Shown here: positions 8,718 to 17,195 of the stretch, piece after piece
How positions within the stretch are numbered: the stretch's first letter is position 1
Layout: each line of letters begins with the position of its first letter
Origin: an uncultured Rhodopila sp.
GTDB taxonomy: Bacteria > Pseudomonadota > Alphaproteobacteria > Acetobacterales > Acetobacteraceae
Direction of reading: 5' to 3'
NCBI GenBank assembly: GCA_903932145.1
Contig: CAIZFE010000039.1
Location: 1 to 47,492 of the forward strand
Length of the DNA stretch: 47,492 nt
Made by a program: the position numbers and the translations under genes
The notes under the pieces: generated by a model
What the model saw: only the letters and a program-made list of their open reading frames with translations
The model's database searches: none
Told to the model about the DNA's origin: nothing

Positions 8718-8852
8718 GTGAAGCGTACCTATCAACCGTCTAAACTGGTCCGCAAGCACAGGCACGGATTTCGCGCCCGCATGGAGACCGTTGGCGGTCG
8801 CCGCGTCCTGGCCAATCGCCGTGCCAAGGGCCGCAAGAAGCTATCCGCCTAA
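8718..8852 (+). CDS. rpmH: 50S ribosomal protein L34
   Basis: Forty-four residues, the standard length, starting MKRTYQPS and ending GRKKLSA with the typical HRHGFRARM and [15 protein letters not shown] core. The start is a GTG at 8718. The protein is extremely basic and binds 23S rRNA in the large subunit. It is the first gene of the conserved rpmH-rnpA-yidD-yidC operon and follows the strong promoter at 8588. No DnaA boxes were seen upstream, so this copy of the locus is not obviously at the replication origin. Confidence 0.97.
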   Translation: MKRTYQPSKLVRKHRHGFRARMETVGGRRVLANRRAKGRKKLSA

Positions 8853-8877
8853 ATCGCGAACCGCTGGTGCGCCGTTG

Positions 8878-9249
8878 ATGCCAGCAAAGACGGAACAGAC
8901 GGGTTTCCGCACGGAACGTAAGCCCGACCGCCTGAAACAGCGGGCCGAGTTCCTGCGCGCTGCCTCAAAAGGCAGGAAGGCGGCGATCGGCGGGGTGGTG
9001 CTTCAGGCGCTGCCTCGCAACGATCAATTGCCCGCGCGGCTCGGTTTTACCGTGACCAAGAAGGTCGGCAACGCCGTTATCCGCAACCGCACGCGAAGGC
9101 GATTGAAGGAAGCGGCGCGTCTGTTGCTGGCCGAACGGCCGGTGACCGGGTTCGATCTGGTGCTGATCGGCCGCGACAGCACCCGCAAGCGGAATTTCAT
9201 CACACTGCAAGGCGATATCAGGCGCGCGCTGGATAAAACCGGCGTATGA
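8878..9249 (+). CDS. rnpA: Ribonuclease P protein component
   Basis: A 123-residue basic protein when started at ATG 8878. An in-frame start at 8791 would overlap rpmH and is rejected. The RNase P protein signature is FTVTKKVGNAVIRNRTRRRL, the conserved RNR region that binds precursor tRNA leader and P RNA. It supports 5' maturation of tRNAs. The stop TGA overlaps the yidD ATG (ATGA), so translation is probably coupled. Confidence 0.95.
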   Translation: MPAKTEQTGFRTERKPDRLKQRAEFLRAASKGRKAAIGGVVLQALPRNDQLPARLGFTVTKKVGNAVIRNRTRRRLKEAARLLLAERPVTGFDLVLIGRDSTRKRNFITLQGDIRRALDKTGV

Positions 9250-9518
9250 CGAGCCCGTTCAACGCCAGTGCGCTGAGCAGTGGTGCGGCTCAGGTCGAAA
9301 TCGCCGCGGTACGTGTCTATCAGTGGACCCTGCGTCCATTCATCGGTGCGAACTGCCGGTTTTGGCCAAGTTGTAGCGAATACGCCGTCGAGGCTCTGCG
9401 CACGCACGGTGCGGCGCGAGGAACGGCGATGGCAGCGAAGCGTATCCTGCGCTGCAATCCATGGAACGAAGGTGGAGTCGATCCCGTGCCCGGGACCGGC
9501 CCGAAAATGGGGCATTGA
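9246..9518 (+). CDS. yidD: Membrane protein insertion efficiency factor YidD
   Basis: Ninety residues with the family hallmark NCRFWPSCSEYAVEAL followed by RCNPWNEGGVDPVP. The conserved cysteines are Cys37, Cys43 and Cys69. YidD is an inner-membrane-associated accessory factor near the YidC insertase. The N-terminal 20 residues are a short family-specific lead. It overlaps rnpA upstream by four bases and yidC downstream by one (TGATG), the usual tight arrangement. Confidence 0.95.
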   Translation: MTSPFNASALSSGAAQVEIAAVRVYQWTLRPFIGANCRFWPSCSEYAVEALRTHGAARGTAMAAKRILRCNPWNEGGVDPVPGTGPKMGH

Positions 9519-11242
9519 TGGACCAGAAACGGCTTTTCCTGGCGATCGCGGTATCGCTGGCGATTTTGCTGGGCTTCCAGACACTGGTTGCCCCGCATCT
9601 ACCGAAACCGCCACCGCAGCAGATCGCTCAGACGATTGACGCCCAGCAGGCTGCCGGCACGCCCGGTGCCGCCGTGCCGCCCGCCCCGGCCACCGAAGCC
9701 AGGGATGTGCCGCGCGTCAGGATTTCCGCGCCGAAGGTGGAAGGGTCCATCAACCTGCTCGGTGCCAAGCTCGATGACCTGGTACTGCGGACATACCACG
9801 AAGAAGTTGCCCCCGACTCGCCGCTGGTGCGCCTGCTGGAGCCCCGGTCGGGCGAGCATCCCTATTACATTCAGTACGGCTGGACCGCTCCCGCCGGCGA
9901 GACCATCAGGCTGCCGGACAACGACACGGTCTGGAAAGCATCGTCGGAGTCGCTGGGCGTCGGCAAACCCGTCACCCTGTCATGGGATAACGGTGCCGGC
10001 GTGACATTCCAGATCGGCATGTCGATCGACGACGACTACATGTTCGCGGTCAGCCAGACGGTGAGGAACGCCACCGGCCAACCGGTCAAATTGTTCCCCT
10101 GGTCGCGCATCCGCCGCGACACCAAACCCACGGTCTCGGGTTATTATGTCCTGTTCGAGGGTCTGTTGGGTGTCGTCGATGGCACGTTGCAGGAAACCTC
10201 GTACGACAAGGCCAAATCCGAGGGCGATAAGAAGGCCGGCCTCGCCTACGACGCGACCACGACCGGTGGCTGGGCGGGAATCACCGACAAATATTGGCTG
10301 ACCTCGCTGATCCCGGACCAGGCCATCCCGTCCAAGGTCAATTTCCGGCATGTGGACGACCACGGCGACCATTATCAGGTCGATTATATCTCCACCGACA
10401 CGCTGACCTCACCCGCGAACGGCGATGTCACCACGATCAGCCATATGTTTGCCGGCGCCAAGGTGGTGACGCTGCTACAGCAATATGAAGCGCAGTTGCA
10501 CATTCCGATGTTCGACTACGCGGTGGACTGGGGTTGGTTCTTCTTCCTGACGCGGCCGATCTTCCAGGCGATCGATTGGTTGAACGCGCAGATCGGCAAT
10601 TTCGGCCTTGCGATCATGGTGTTCACCGTGGCCGTCAAGGCGCTGTTCTTCCCGCTCGCCAACTACTCCTACCGCTCCATGAGCAAGATGAAGCTGCTGG
10701 CGCCGAAGATGACCGCCTTGCGCGAACGTCTGAAGGACGATCCGCAGAAAATGCAGTCCGAGATGATGGGCCTGTACCGGACGGAGAAGGTGAACCCCGC
10801 CTCCGGCTGTCTGCCCATGGTCGTGCAGATCCCGGTGTTCTTCTCGCTGTATAAGGTGATCTTCGTCACCATCGAGATGCGGCAAGCGCCCTTCTTCGGC
10901 TGGATTCATGACCTTTCGCAGGTCGATCCGACCAACATCTTCAACCTGTTCGGGCTGATCCCGTTCGACCCGTCCGCCTATATCCCGCTGCTGCACATGG
11001 GCCTCTGGCCCCTGATCATGGGCGTCACCATGTTCCTGCAGCAAAAACTGAATCCGCCGCCGCCCGACCCGGTGCAGGCCAAGCTGTTCCAGTTCATGCC
11101 CATCATTTTCACCTTCATGATGGCGAAGTTCCCAGCCGGCCTGATCATCTACTGGTCCTGGAACAACACGCTGTCGATTGGACAACAATGGCTGATTCAA
11201 CGCCGCACCCATTTGGCGAAACCGTCGCTGGCCCGAACCTAA
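9518..11242 (+). CDS. yidC: Membrane protein insertase YidC
   Basis: Encodes 574 residues, normal for a Gram-negative YidC/Oxa1 protein. It starts at ATG 9518, overlapping the yidD stop. TM1 is LFLAIAVSLAILLGFQTLVA at the N-terminus, then a Pro/Ala-rich linker and the large periplasmic P1 beta-domain to about residue 345. The five-helix core begins at WGWFFFLTRPIFQAIDWL. The conserved GCLPMVVQIPVFFSLYKV and the C-terminal helices ending in WSWNNTLSIGQQWLI are present. It inserts and folds inner membrane proteins alone or with SecYEG. The 3' end overlaps engB by 55 bases. Confidence 0.97.
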   Translation: MDQKRLFLAIAVSLAILLGFQTLVAPHLPKPPPQQIAQTIDAQQAAGTPGAAVPPAPATEARDVPRVRISAPKVEGSINLLGAKLDDLVLRTYHEEVAPDSPLVRLLEPRSGEHPYYIQYGWTAPAGETIRLPDNDTVWKASSESLGVGKPVTLSWDNGAGVTFQIGMSIDDDYMFAVSQTVRNATGQPVKLFPWSRIRRDTKPTVSGYYVLFEGLLGVVDGTLQETSYDKAKSEGDKKAGLAYDATTTGGWAGITDKYWLTSLIPDQAIPSKVNFRHVDDHGDHYQVDYISTDTLTSPANGDVTTISHMFAGAKVVTLLQQYEAQLHIPMFDYAVDWGWFFFLTRPIFQAIDWLNAQIGNFGLAIMVFTVAVKALFFPLANYSYRSMSKMKLLAPKMTALRERLKDDPQKMQSEMMGLYRTEKVNPASGCLPMVVQIPVFFSLYKVIFVTIEMRQAPFFGWIHDLSQVDPTNIFNLFGLIPFDPSAYIPLLHMGLWPLIMGVTMFLQQKLNPPPPDPVQAKLFQFMPIIFTFMMAKFPAGLIIYWSWNNTLSIGQQWLIQRRTHLAKPSLART

Positions 11243-11874
11243 CGCCGGAAGAAGAAGCAGCCGCGCTCGAAAAGGGCCGGCTGCTGTTCGCGGCGGAGTG
11301 CCAATTCTTCTTTGGCGCCCAAAAACTGGACCAACTGCCACCGCTGCGCGGCACCGAGATCGCGTTCGCCGGCCGCTCCAACGTCGGCAAATCGTCTTTG
11401 CTGAACGCCCTGACCGGGCGTAATTCGCTGGCCCGCACATCGTCGGAACCGGGCCGCACCCGGCAGTTGAACTTCTTCAACCTCGGCGACCGGCTGACCC
11501 TGGTGGATATGCCGGGCTATGGCTACGCGCGCGCATCGAAGGACATCAAGGCCGACTGGCAGGGCATGATGTTCGAATACCTGCGTGGCCGGCCTACCCT
11601 GATCCGCGTGATGCTGCTGATGGATGCCAGGATCGAGTTCAAACAGGCTGATCACGACGTGATGGAGTTACTGGATCGCGCAGCCGTGACTTTCCAGATC
11701 ATCCTGACGAAAACCGATGCCGTGAAACCCGCCGCTTTGGAGCGCAAGATCCGGGAGACCGACGCCCTCACCCGCTCGCATGCCGCTGCGTTTCCGCGCA
11801 TACTGACGACGAGTAGCGACACCGGCGACGGCATTCCCGCTTTACGGGCGGAGTTGGCGTCCCTGGTCGATTAA
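11188..11874 (+). CDS. engB: Ribosome biogenesis GTPase EngB (YihA/YsxC)
   Basis: A 228-residue GTPase with G1 GRSNVGKS (62-69), a PGRT G2 region, G3 DMPGYG (108-113) and G4 TKTD, the pattern of the EngB family, which assists 50S subunit assembly and cell division. It is chosen to start at ATG 11188 although this lies inside yidC, because no other ATG precedes the G1 box and the first 55 residues include the conserved EKGRLLFAAECQF lead. The 55-base overlap with yidC is unusual in length but both frames are clearly coding. Confidence 0.95.
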   Translation: MADSTPHPFGETVAGPNLTPEEEAAALEKGRLLFAAECQFFFGAQKLDQLPPLRGTEIAFAGRSNVGKSSLLNALTGRNSLARTSSEPGRTRQLNFFNLGDRLTLVDMPGYGYARASKDIKADWQGMMFEYLRGRPTLIRVMLLMDARIEFKQADHDVMELLDRAAVTFQIILTKTDAVKPAALERKIRETDALTRSHAAAFPRILTTSSDTGDGIPALRAELASLVD

Positions 11875-11886
11875 GGGGAGCAGACC

Positions 11887-13998
11887 ATGGCCAAACCAAC
11901 CACGCCGGCAACCGACCCGATTCGGGCGGAAATCGACGAGTCGCTGTTCCTGCTCGCGGAGATGTTGCTCAGCGACTTCTTTTTCGACGAGGATAAAGAA
12001 CAGGAATACAAGCTGAAGCTGTCGAAGAACCGGCCAACCGGGTCAGGCAGCGTTCTGCTGGACGAATCGACGATCGACACGGATGAGGGCGAAGCGACCC
12101 TGCGCATCGAGGCGCTGCGGAACTGGACCCAATTCCGCGTGGTAATCCAACACCCGGATTTCGACGCGACCGTGGAAGGCACCTGGAGTTTCGAAAACGA
12201 AACCCTGGAGCCAGCCAAGGTGACCGCCCTGAAAGGCGACCTGGAAGACGTTGAAATCGGCGTCGAGATGTTGATCCAGGAAATCGAAGGCCCGCTGGAT
12301 GACGAGGAATTCGCCGGCTTCATGGAATCGCTGGAGGAGGACGACGACGACGAATCGCCGCTGATCGGCGATGATCCGACGGAGCCGCCGGACGCCACCA
12401 GCATCGATCGCAACCGCGTGAAGGCAATTGCCAAGCGCATCGCCCGCGCCCGGGAACCCGACATCAACGACGAAGACCGCTCCTGGCTGGAACAGACGCC
12501 ACAGGTCCTGCCGGTGATCACCGACCAGTTGGTTGCTGCCGTGGGCGCGCCGAAACGCGATGAAAAGCTGGTTCTTGGCTACCAGATGATGCTGGCGCTG
12601 GCGTTGGAATTCGTCCGCTACCGCCAGGATCGCGGCTGGGAATGGGCGGATGAGATGTTGGGCGCCTATCAGCAGCGGCTGATTGCCCTCGGCAAGGACA
12701 GCGCCGTTCCGCAAAATGACTGGTTCATGATGTGCGGCGCCCTGACCGAGGCCCGCGTTCCGGTATCGGACATCGTCGCGACCGCGCTGGCCGACTCGGG
12801 CTTCAAACCCGATGCGGACGGTGCGCCGCCGGAAATGATGATGCGCACCTTGCGCGGCTTCATGGACGAACTGGCGCACATGGTCACGTCGCCGTTCGAC
12901 GTGATCTCCGCGCTGCAAAATGCCGGCGCGGTGCTGCCGACAGCACTACGCGGCTTCATGGCGACCGAGTTGGCGTTGTCTCCGCACGCGGTCCTGCGTG
13001 ACGCCGTGCCGTACATGTTGCTGGATGACGACTCCGAGGTCCGTTCCGACGCGGCCCGGGCGCTGGAGCAAACCGCGCACCCGGATACGCTGTCACCGGA
13101 CACCTTGCGGAGGGCCATTGCCCTGCGCAACTGGTTGCCTCCTGGTGATCGCGCGGCGCTCGACGCGGCGCTTCGTAAAGCCAGGGTGGCCGGAACGGAA
13201 ACCGGCGCATGGCCCGCGGCCGCAACCGATCTGGAATTCTACGCCTCCACCATCGACGGATCGGGGGCGCAGAATGTTTTCGCCGCCAGCCGCTCCGGCA
13301 AAAAGGGGCTGTTCGCCGGCATTCTGGTACGGTTTGGCGTCGGCGTGATCGACACCTGGATCGATCTCGAAGTGTCGCGCGGCAAGATTACCAAGCTGCT
13401 GAAAGAGGCGCAGATGGAGGCCGCCTGCACCCGCGTTGACCGGTCCTTCGTCGATACGCTGGTACAGCATGCGCTGGGTACGTCGGTCGCGCGTGGCGCG
13501 GTTCCCCCCGCCGCCCTGCTGGAATTGGCCGAGCTGCTCGGTGGTTCGGAATGGAAGGACCGCCGGTTGGATATAGCGGACGAGGCTTCCAGCATGTTCG
13601 AAGCCCTCGACCCGGCGGATCGTTCGGCGGCCGGCATCGCTGCCGGATACGCGCGCGGACTGGAGTGGATGACGCAGGGCGACGCTTTTTCGTCCTATTT
13701 TGAGGATGGTCCAGAGGTGAAGAAGGCTCTGGCCGGCCTGCCGCGCTCCGATAAATTGGGCATGACCGGACTGGTCCTGACACAGGTATTGCCGTCGAAA
13801 CGTGCCGATTGGGCGGAACGCTTCCTAATGATGGCCAAATGGTATGCGGCCGCCACGGACACCAAACTGCGGGCCAAATCCCGGGATCTGGTGCTGGTGG
13901 CGCATGGGTTGGCGGGCGATTCACCGATGGAGGGCATTCCCATCATGGCGGTGATCGCCATGCAGACAGTGCAGGCGACTTTGGCCGGCGGCTGGTAA
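11887..13998 (+). CDS. Large protein of unknown function, 703 residues
   Basis: Starts 12 bases after engB with a good AGGGGAGCAG ribosome site, so it is probably the last gene of the rpmH-yidC-engB operon. The family is not recognised. It has no signal peptide or convincing membrane span, so it is likely cytoplasmic. The N-terminal 145 residues are acidic and beta-rich. They are followed by a very acidic linker (EEDDDDESPLIGDD, about 150-163). The remainder is mostly helical, with stretches such as MLLDDDSEVRSDAARALEQT resembling HEAT-type repeats (around 375-395). Many acidic residues and repeat-like helices suggest a protein-binding scaffold; this is only inference. Confidence 0.8.
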   Translation: MAKPTTPATDPIRAEIDESLFLLAEMLLSDFFFDEDKEQEYKLKLSKNRPTGSGSVLLDESTIDTDEGEATLRIEALRNWTQFRVVIQHPDFDATVEGTWSFENETLEPAKVTALKGDLEDVEIGVEMLIQEIEGPLDDEEFAGFMESLEEDDDDESPLIGDDPTEPPDATSIDRNRVKAIAKRIARAREPDINDEDRSWLEQTPQVLPVITDQLVAAVGAPKRDEKLVLGYQMMLALALEFVRYRQDRGWEWADEMLGAYQQRLIALGKDSAVPQNDWFMMCGALTEARVPVSDIVATALADSGFKPDADGAPPEMMMRTLRGFMDELAHMVTSPFDVISALQNAGAVLPTALRGFMATELALSPHAVLRDAVPYMLLDDDSEVRSDAARALEQTAHPDTLSPDTLRRAIALRNWLPPGDRAALDAALRKARVAGTETGAWPAAATDLEFYASTIDGSGAQNVFAASRSGKKGLFAGILVRFGVGVIDTWIDLEVSRGKITKLLKEAQMEAACTRVDRSFVDTLVQHALGTSVARGAVPPAALLELAELLGGSEWKDRRLDIADEASSMFEALDPADRSAAGIAAGYARGLEWMTQGDAFSSYFEDGPEVKKALAGLPRSDKLGMTGLVLTQVLPSKRADWAERFLMMAKWYAAATDTKLRAKSRDLVLVAHGLAGDSPMEGIPIMAVIAMQTVQATLAGGW

Positions 13999-14017
13999 TA
14001 CCGTCGGCACCCCCATT

Positions 14018-14094
14018 GTCATGGCCCGGCTTGTCCGGGCCACCTATCGCGGCACCGTCAGGGCACGGGTGGCCCGGACAAGCCGGGCCATGAC
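14018..14094. repeat. Long perfect palindrome, dispersed repeat copy 1
   Basis: Two 26-base arms, 14018-14043 and 14069-14094, are perfect reverse complements (core TGGCCCGGACAAGCCGGGCC) around a 25-base loop. A second copy is at 42232-42320, and both loops share ATCGCGGCACCGT or its complement. This copy lies between two convergent genes, where an RNA hairpin could end transcription from both sides. It looks like a REP/MITE-type dispersed element. Confidence 0.9.
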
Positions 14095-14114
14095 GAAAAT
14101 GTGCAAAAGTTCGA

Positions 14115-17100
14115 TTACTCCGCGTGCACCGGTTGTTCGGCGTGTTGGCGGCTGTGGTCTTCAGCGATCAACATATAGACGGCGGGCACCACGAACAGCG
14201 TGAACAGCGTGCCGATCGAAAGACCGGTGGCGATCACCAACCCCATGTTGAAGCGAGAAACCGCACCGGCCCCGGAGGCGGTGATCAGTGGCACGACGCC
14301 GAGCACCATGGCCGCGGTGGTCATCAGGATCGGGCGGAGGCGGATGGAAGCGGCTTGCTCGATCGCGACGCGCCTGGACACGCCTTCCTTCTGGAGATTG
14401 TTGGCGAACTCCACGATCAGAATGCCATGTTTGCTGATCAGGCCCATCAGCGTAACGAGGCCGACCTCGGTGTAAATGTTCAGGCTGGCACCGCCGAGAC
14501 CAAGGCCGACGAAGAACAACGCGCCGGCGATCGACATAGGCACCGAAACCAGAATGATGAACGGGTCGCGGAAGCTTTCAAACAGCGCGGCGAGCGACAG
14601 GTAGATGATGATCAGCGCGAACGTGAAGGTCATCACGAAACCGCCGGATTCCTGCACGTATTGCCGTGTGAGACCGCCATAGTCGATCGAATAGCCTTGC
14701 GGCAGATCCTTCGCGGCCAGGTCCTGCAGATAAGTAACGATAGTCCCCATGGCGACGCCGGGGGCGGGCACGCCCTGGATCATCGCGTCATTAATCTGCT
14801 GGAAGTGGTTCAGTGACTCCGGGGCGGTCAGGGTGTGCAGGCTGGCAACGGTGGACAGCGGCACCGAGGCGCCGCTGGCCGTGCGGATGTGGTAGTCCAA
14901 CAACTGGCTCGCATTGAGGCGGAATTGCTGCTGCACTTGCGGGATGACCTTGTACGAACGTCCATCCAGCCCGAAGTAATTCACGTATCCGCCGCCGAGC
15001 ATGGCGCTCATCGCCGAACCGATATCGCTCATTTTCAGGCCCAACAGGGCCGCCTTGCCCCGGTCGATTTCAACAATGGTCTGCGGTTTGTCCATGCGCA
15101 GATCGGTGCTGACGAACATGAACAGACCGCTGCTCTGAACATCGTGCAGAAATGTCTGTGCCGCGTCGTTGATGTTCGAGAAAGGCTCCGTGCTGCCAAT
15201 GATAAACTGGATCGGCAGGCCCTGACTGCCCGGTAGAGCAGGCGGCTGGAACGCAACGACCTGAGCACCGGCAACGCCCGCCAGCTTCTGTTGCACACCC
15301 TGTTGCAACACCTTGGCCGTGCGGGTGCGCTGGTCCCAGGGCTTCATCACCATACCCGCGATATCCTGGCCGGGCATATCAAGCTGAAAGACGTGATCCG
15401 TCTCCGGGAAACCGGCGAACGTTTCATAAATCTGCCGGTCATACAGCTCCCGCTGCTGTAGCGTGGCGTTCGGCGCCATGGTCGCGGCGGTGATGACGAT
15501 GCCCTGGTCTTCCTCCGGCGCGAGTTCACTCGTTGCGCTGCTATAAAGGAAGTAGATGCTGCCGAGGATCAGCAGCGCAAACACCGAGGTGACGGGCAGG
15601 AAGTTCAGGCTGCCGCGCAGCCAGCGGATATAGCGGCGGTGCAGGCGATCGAACGTCCGGTCGATGAAACCGATCAGACGGCGCTCCCGGGGGCCGACGT
15701 CCTGGTGCGGGCGGAGCAAACGAGAACTCATCATCGGCGACAGCGTCAGGGCGATCACCGCGGACACGGTGACGGCGCCAACGAGGGTGAAGGCAAACTC
15801 GGTAAACAGGGCGCCTGTCAGGCCGCCCTGGAAACCGATCGGCACATAGACAGCGATCAGGACGACCGTCATGGCAATGATCGGGCCGCCGAGTTCCCGC
15901 GCCGCCTGAACCGCGGCCGGAACCGGCTTCATACCGTCTTCAAGATGGCGATTGACGTTCTCCACCACGATAATGGCGTCGTCCACGACAAGGCCGATGG
16001 CCAGCACCAGGGCCAGCAGCGTCAGCAGGTTGACGGAAAAGCCGAACATCAGCATCAGCGTGAAGGTGCCAATCAGGGACAGCGGAATCGCGATGACCGG
16101 GATCAGGACCGAACGGGGGGAGCCGAGGAAGAGGAAGACGACCGCGGTTACGATAGCCAAGGCTTCCAACAAAGTGCGGACCACTTCGTTGATCGCGCTG
16201 CTGACGAAATTCGTGGAGTCGTAAACGATCTGACCGCCCAGGCCGGTCGGCAGTTGGGCCTGGATGGAGGGAAAAATATCGCGCACCCCCTTGATGACAT
16301 CCAACAGGTTGGCGGCGGGGGCGACCTGGATACCGATATAGACCGCCCGCTTGCCGTCGAAGCCAACCGCACTGTCGTAGTCATCATAGCCCAGCGACAC
16401 ATTGGCGACGTCTTTCAGCCGCACGATGGCATCACCGGACTGCTTCAGGACCAGGTCGCGGAACTGATCAAGGGAGTGCAGGTCGGTGGACGCGGTCAGG
16501 TCAACCTGGACCATCTGGCCCTTGGTATTGCCGAGACCGGAGATATAGTTGTTGGCGGCAAGCGCCTGCGACACGTCCGCCGCGGTAAGGCTGTAGGCCG
16601 CCAGCTTGTCGGGGTCGAGCCATGCCCGCAGCGCGAAATTCTTGCCGCCCAGAATCTCCGCGGTCTGGACGCCCGGCACCGCTTGCAGTTTGGGTTGCAC
16701 GACGCGGGTGACATAGTCGGTGATCTGGTTCGGGGCGAGAACGTCGCTGTTGAAGCCAATATACATGGCGTCGATGGACTGGCCGACTTTGACGGTCAGC
16801 GCCGGCTGCAGCGTTCCGGGAGGAAGCTGGTTCATGACCGAACTGATCTTGGTGTTGATCTCGGTCAGCGCTTTGTCGGGGTCGTAGTTCAGCCGCAGAT
16901 ACACCATGATGGTGCTGACGCCCTGGGTGCTGGTCGAGGTCATGTAGTCGATGCCGTTGGCCTGGGCGACGGCATTTTCCAGCGGCGTGGTAATGAAGCC
17001 GGCGACGACGTTGGGGTCGGCGCCATAATAGATCGTGTTGATTGTAACAATAGCGTTCTGGGTCTTCGGGTATTGCAGAACCTGCAACGTGCCCAGCGCC

Positions 17101-17180
17101 CGCAGGCCCAGCACCAGGATCAACAGGCTGACCACCGAGGCGAGGACCGGGCGGCGAATGAAGATATCGGTGAAACGCAT
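14115..17180 (-). CDS. RND multidrug efflux pump, inner membrane transporter
   Basis: A 1021-residue resistance-nodulation-division transporter of the AcrB/MexF (HAE-1) type, full length for the family. It starts MRFTDIFIRRPVLASV with TM1. The proton-relay pair is Asp400-Asp401 in GLVVDDAIIVVENVNRH of TM4. The matching Lys is in SKHGILIVEFANN of TM10. Two large periplasmic loops lie between TM1-2 and TM7-8. It would exchange drugs or other amphiphiles for protons and pass them to the outer membrane with the adaptor and channel encoded just upstream. It is the last gene of the minus-strand operon, 15 bases after the adaptor gene. Confidence 0.95.
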   Translation of the reverse strand: MRFTDIFIRRPVLASVVSLLILVLGLRALGTLQVLQYPKTQNAIVTINTIYYGADPNVVAGFITTPLENAVAQANGIDYMTSTSTQGVSTIMVYLRLNYDPDKALTEINTKISSVMNQLPPGTLQPALTVKVGQSIDAMYIGFNSDVLAPNQITDYVTRVVQPKLQAVPGVQTAEILGGKNFALRAWLDPDKLAAYSLTAADVSQALAANNYISGLGNTKGQMVQVDLTASTDLHSLDQFRDLVLKQSGDAIVRLKDVANVSLGYDDYDSAVGFDGKRAVYIGIQVAPAANLLDVIKGVRDIFPSIQAQLPTGLGGQIVYDSTNFVSSAINEVVRTLLEALAIVTAVVFLFLGSPRSVLIPVIAIPLSLIGTFTLMLMFGFSVNLLTLLALVLAIGLVVDDAIIVVENVNRHLEDGMKPVPAAVQAARELGGPIIAMTVVLIAVYVPIGFQGGLTGALFTEFAFTLVGAVTVSAVIALTLSPMMSSRLLRPHQDVGPRERRLIGFIDRTFDRLHRRYIRWLRGSLNFLPVTSVFALLILGSIYFLYSSATSELAPEEDQGIVITAATMAPNATLQQRELYDRQIYETFAGFPETDHVFQLDMPGQDIAGMVMKPWDQRTRTAKVLQQGVQQKLAGVAGAQVVAFQPPALPGSQGLPIQFIIGSTEPFSNINDAAQTFLHDVQSSGLFMFVSTDLRMDKPQTIVEIDRGKAALLGLKMSDIGSAMSAMLGGGYVNYFGLDGRSYKVIPQVQQQFRLNASQLLDYHIRTASGASVPLSTVASLHTLTAPESLNHFQQINDAMIQGVPAPGVAMGTIVTYLQDLAAKDLPQGYSIDYGGLTRQYVQESGGFVMTFTFALIIIYLSLAALFESFRDPFIILVSVPMSIAGALFFVGLGLGGASLNIYTEVGLVTLMGLISKHGILIVEFANNLQKEGVSRRVAIEQAASIRLRPILMTTAAMVLGVVPLITASGAGAVSRFNMGLVIATGLSIGTLFTLFVVPAVYMLIAEDHSRQHAEQPVHAE

Positions 17181-17195
17181 GGCGGGTCCCCTCCC

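Noticed and set aside
10475..11440. A 321-codon frame opposite yidC and engB
   Set aside because: Antisense shadow of two well-supported genes with skewed Gln/Arg/His composition.
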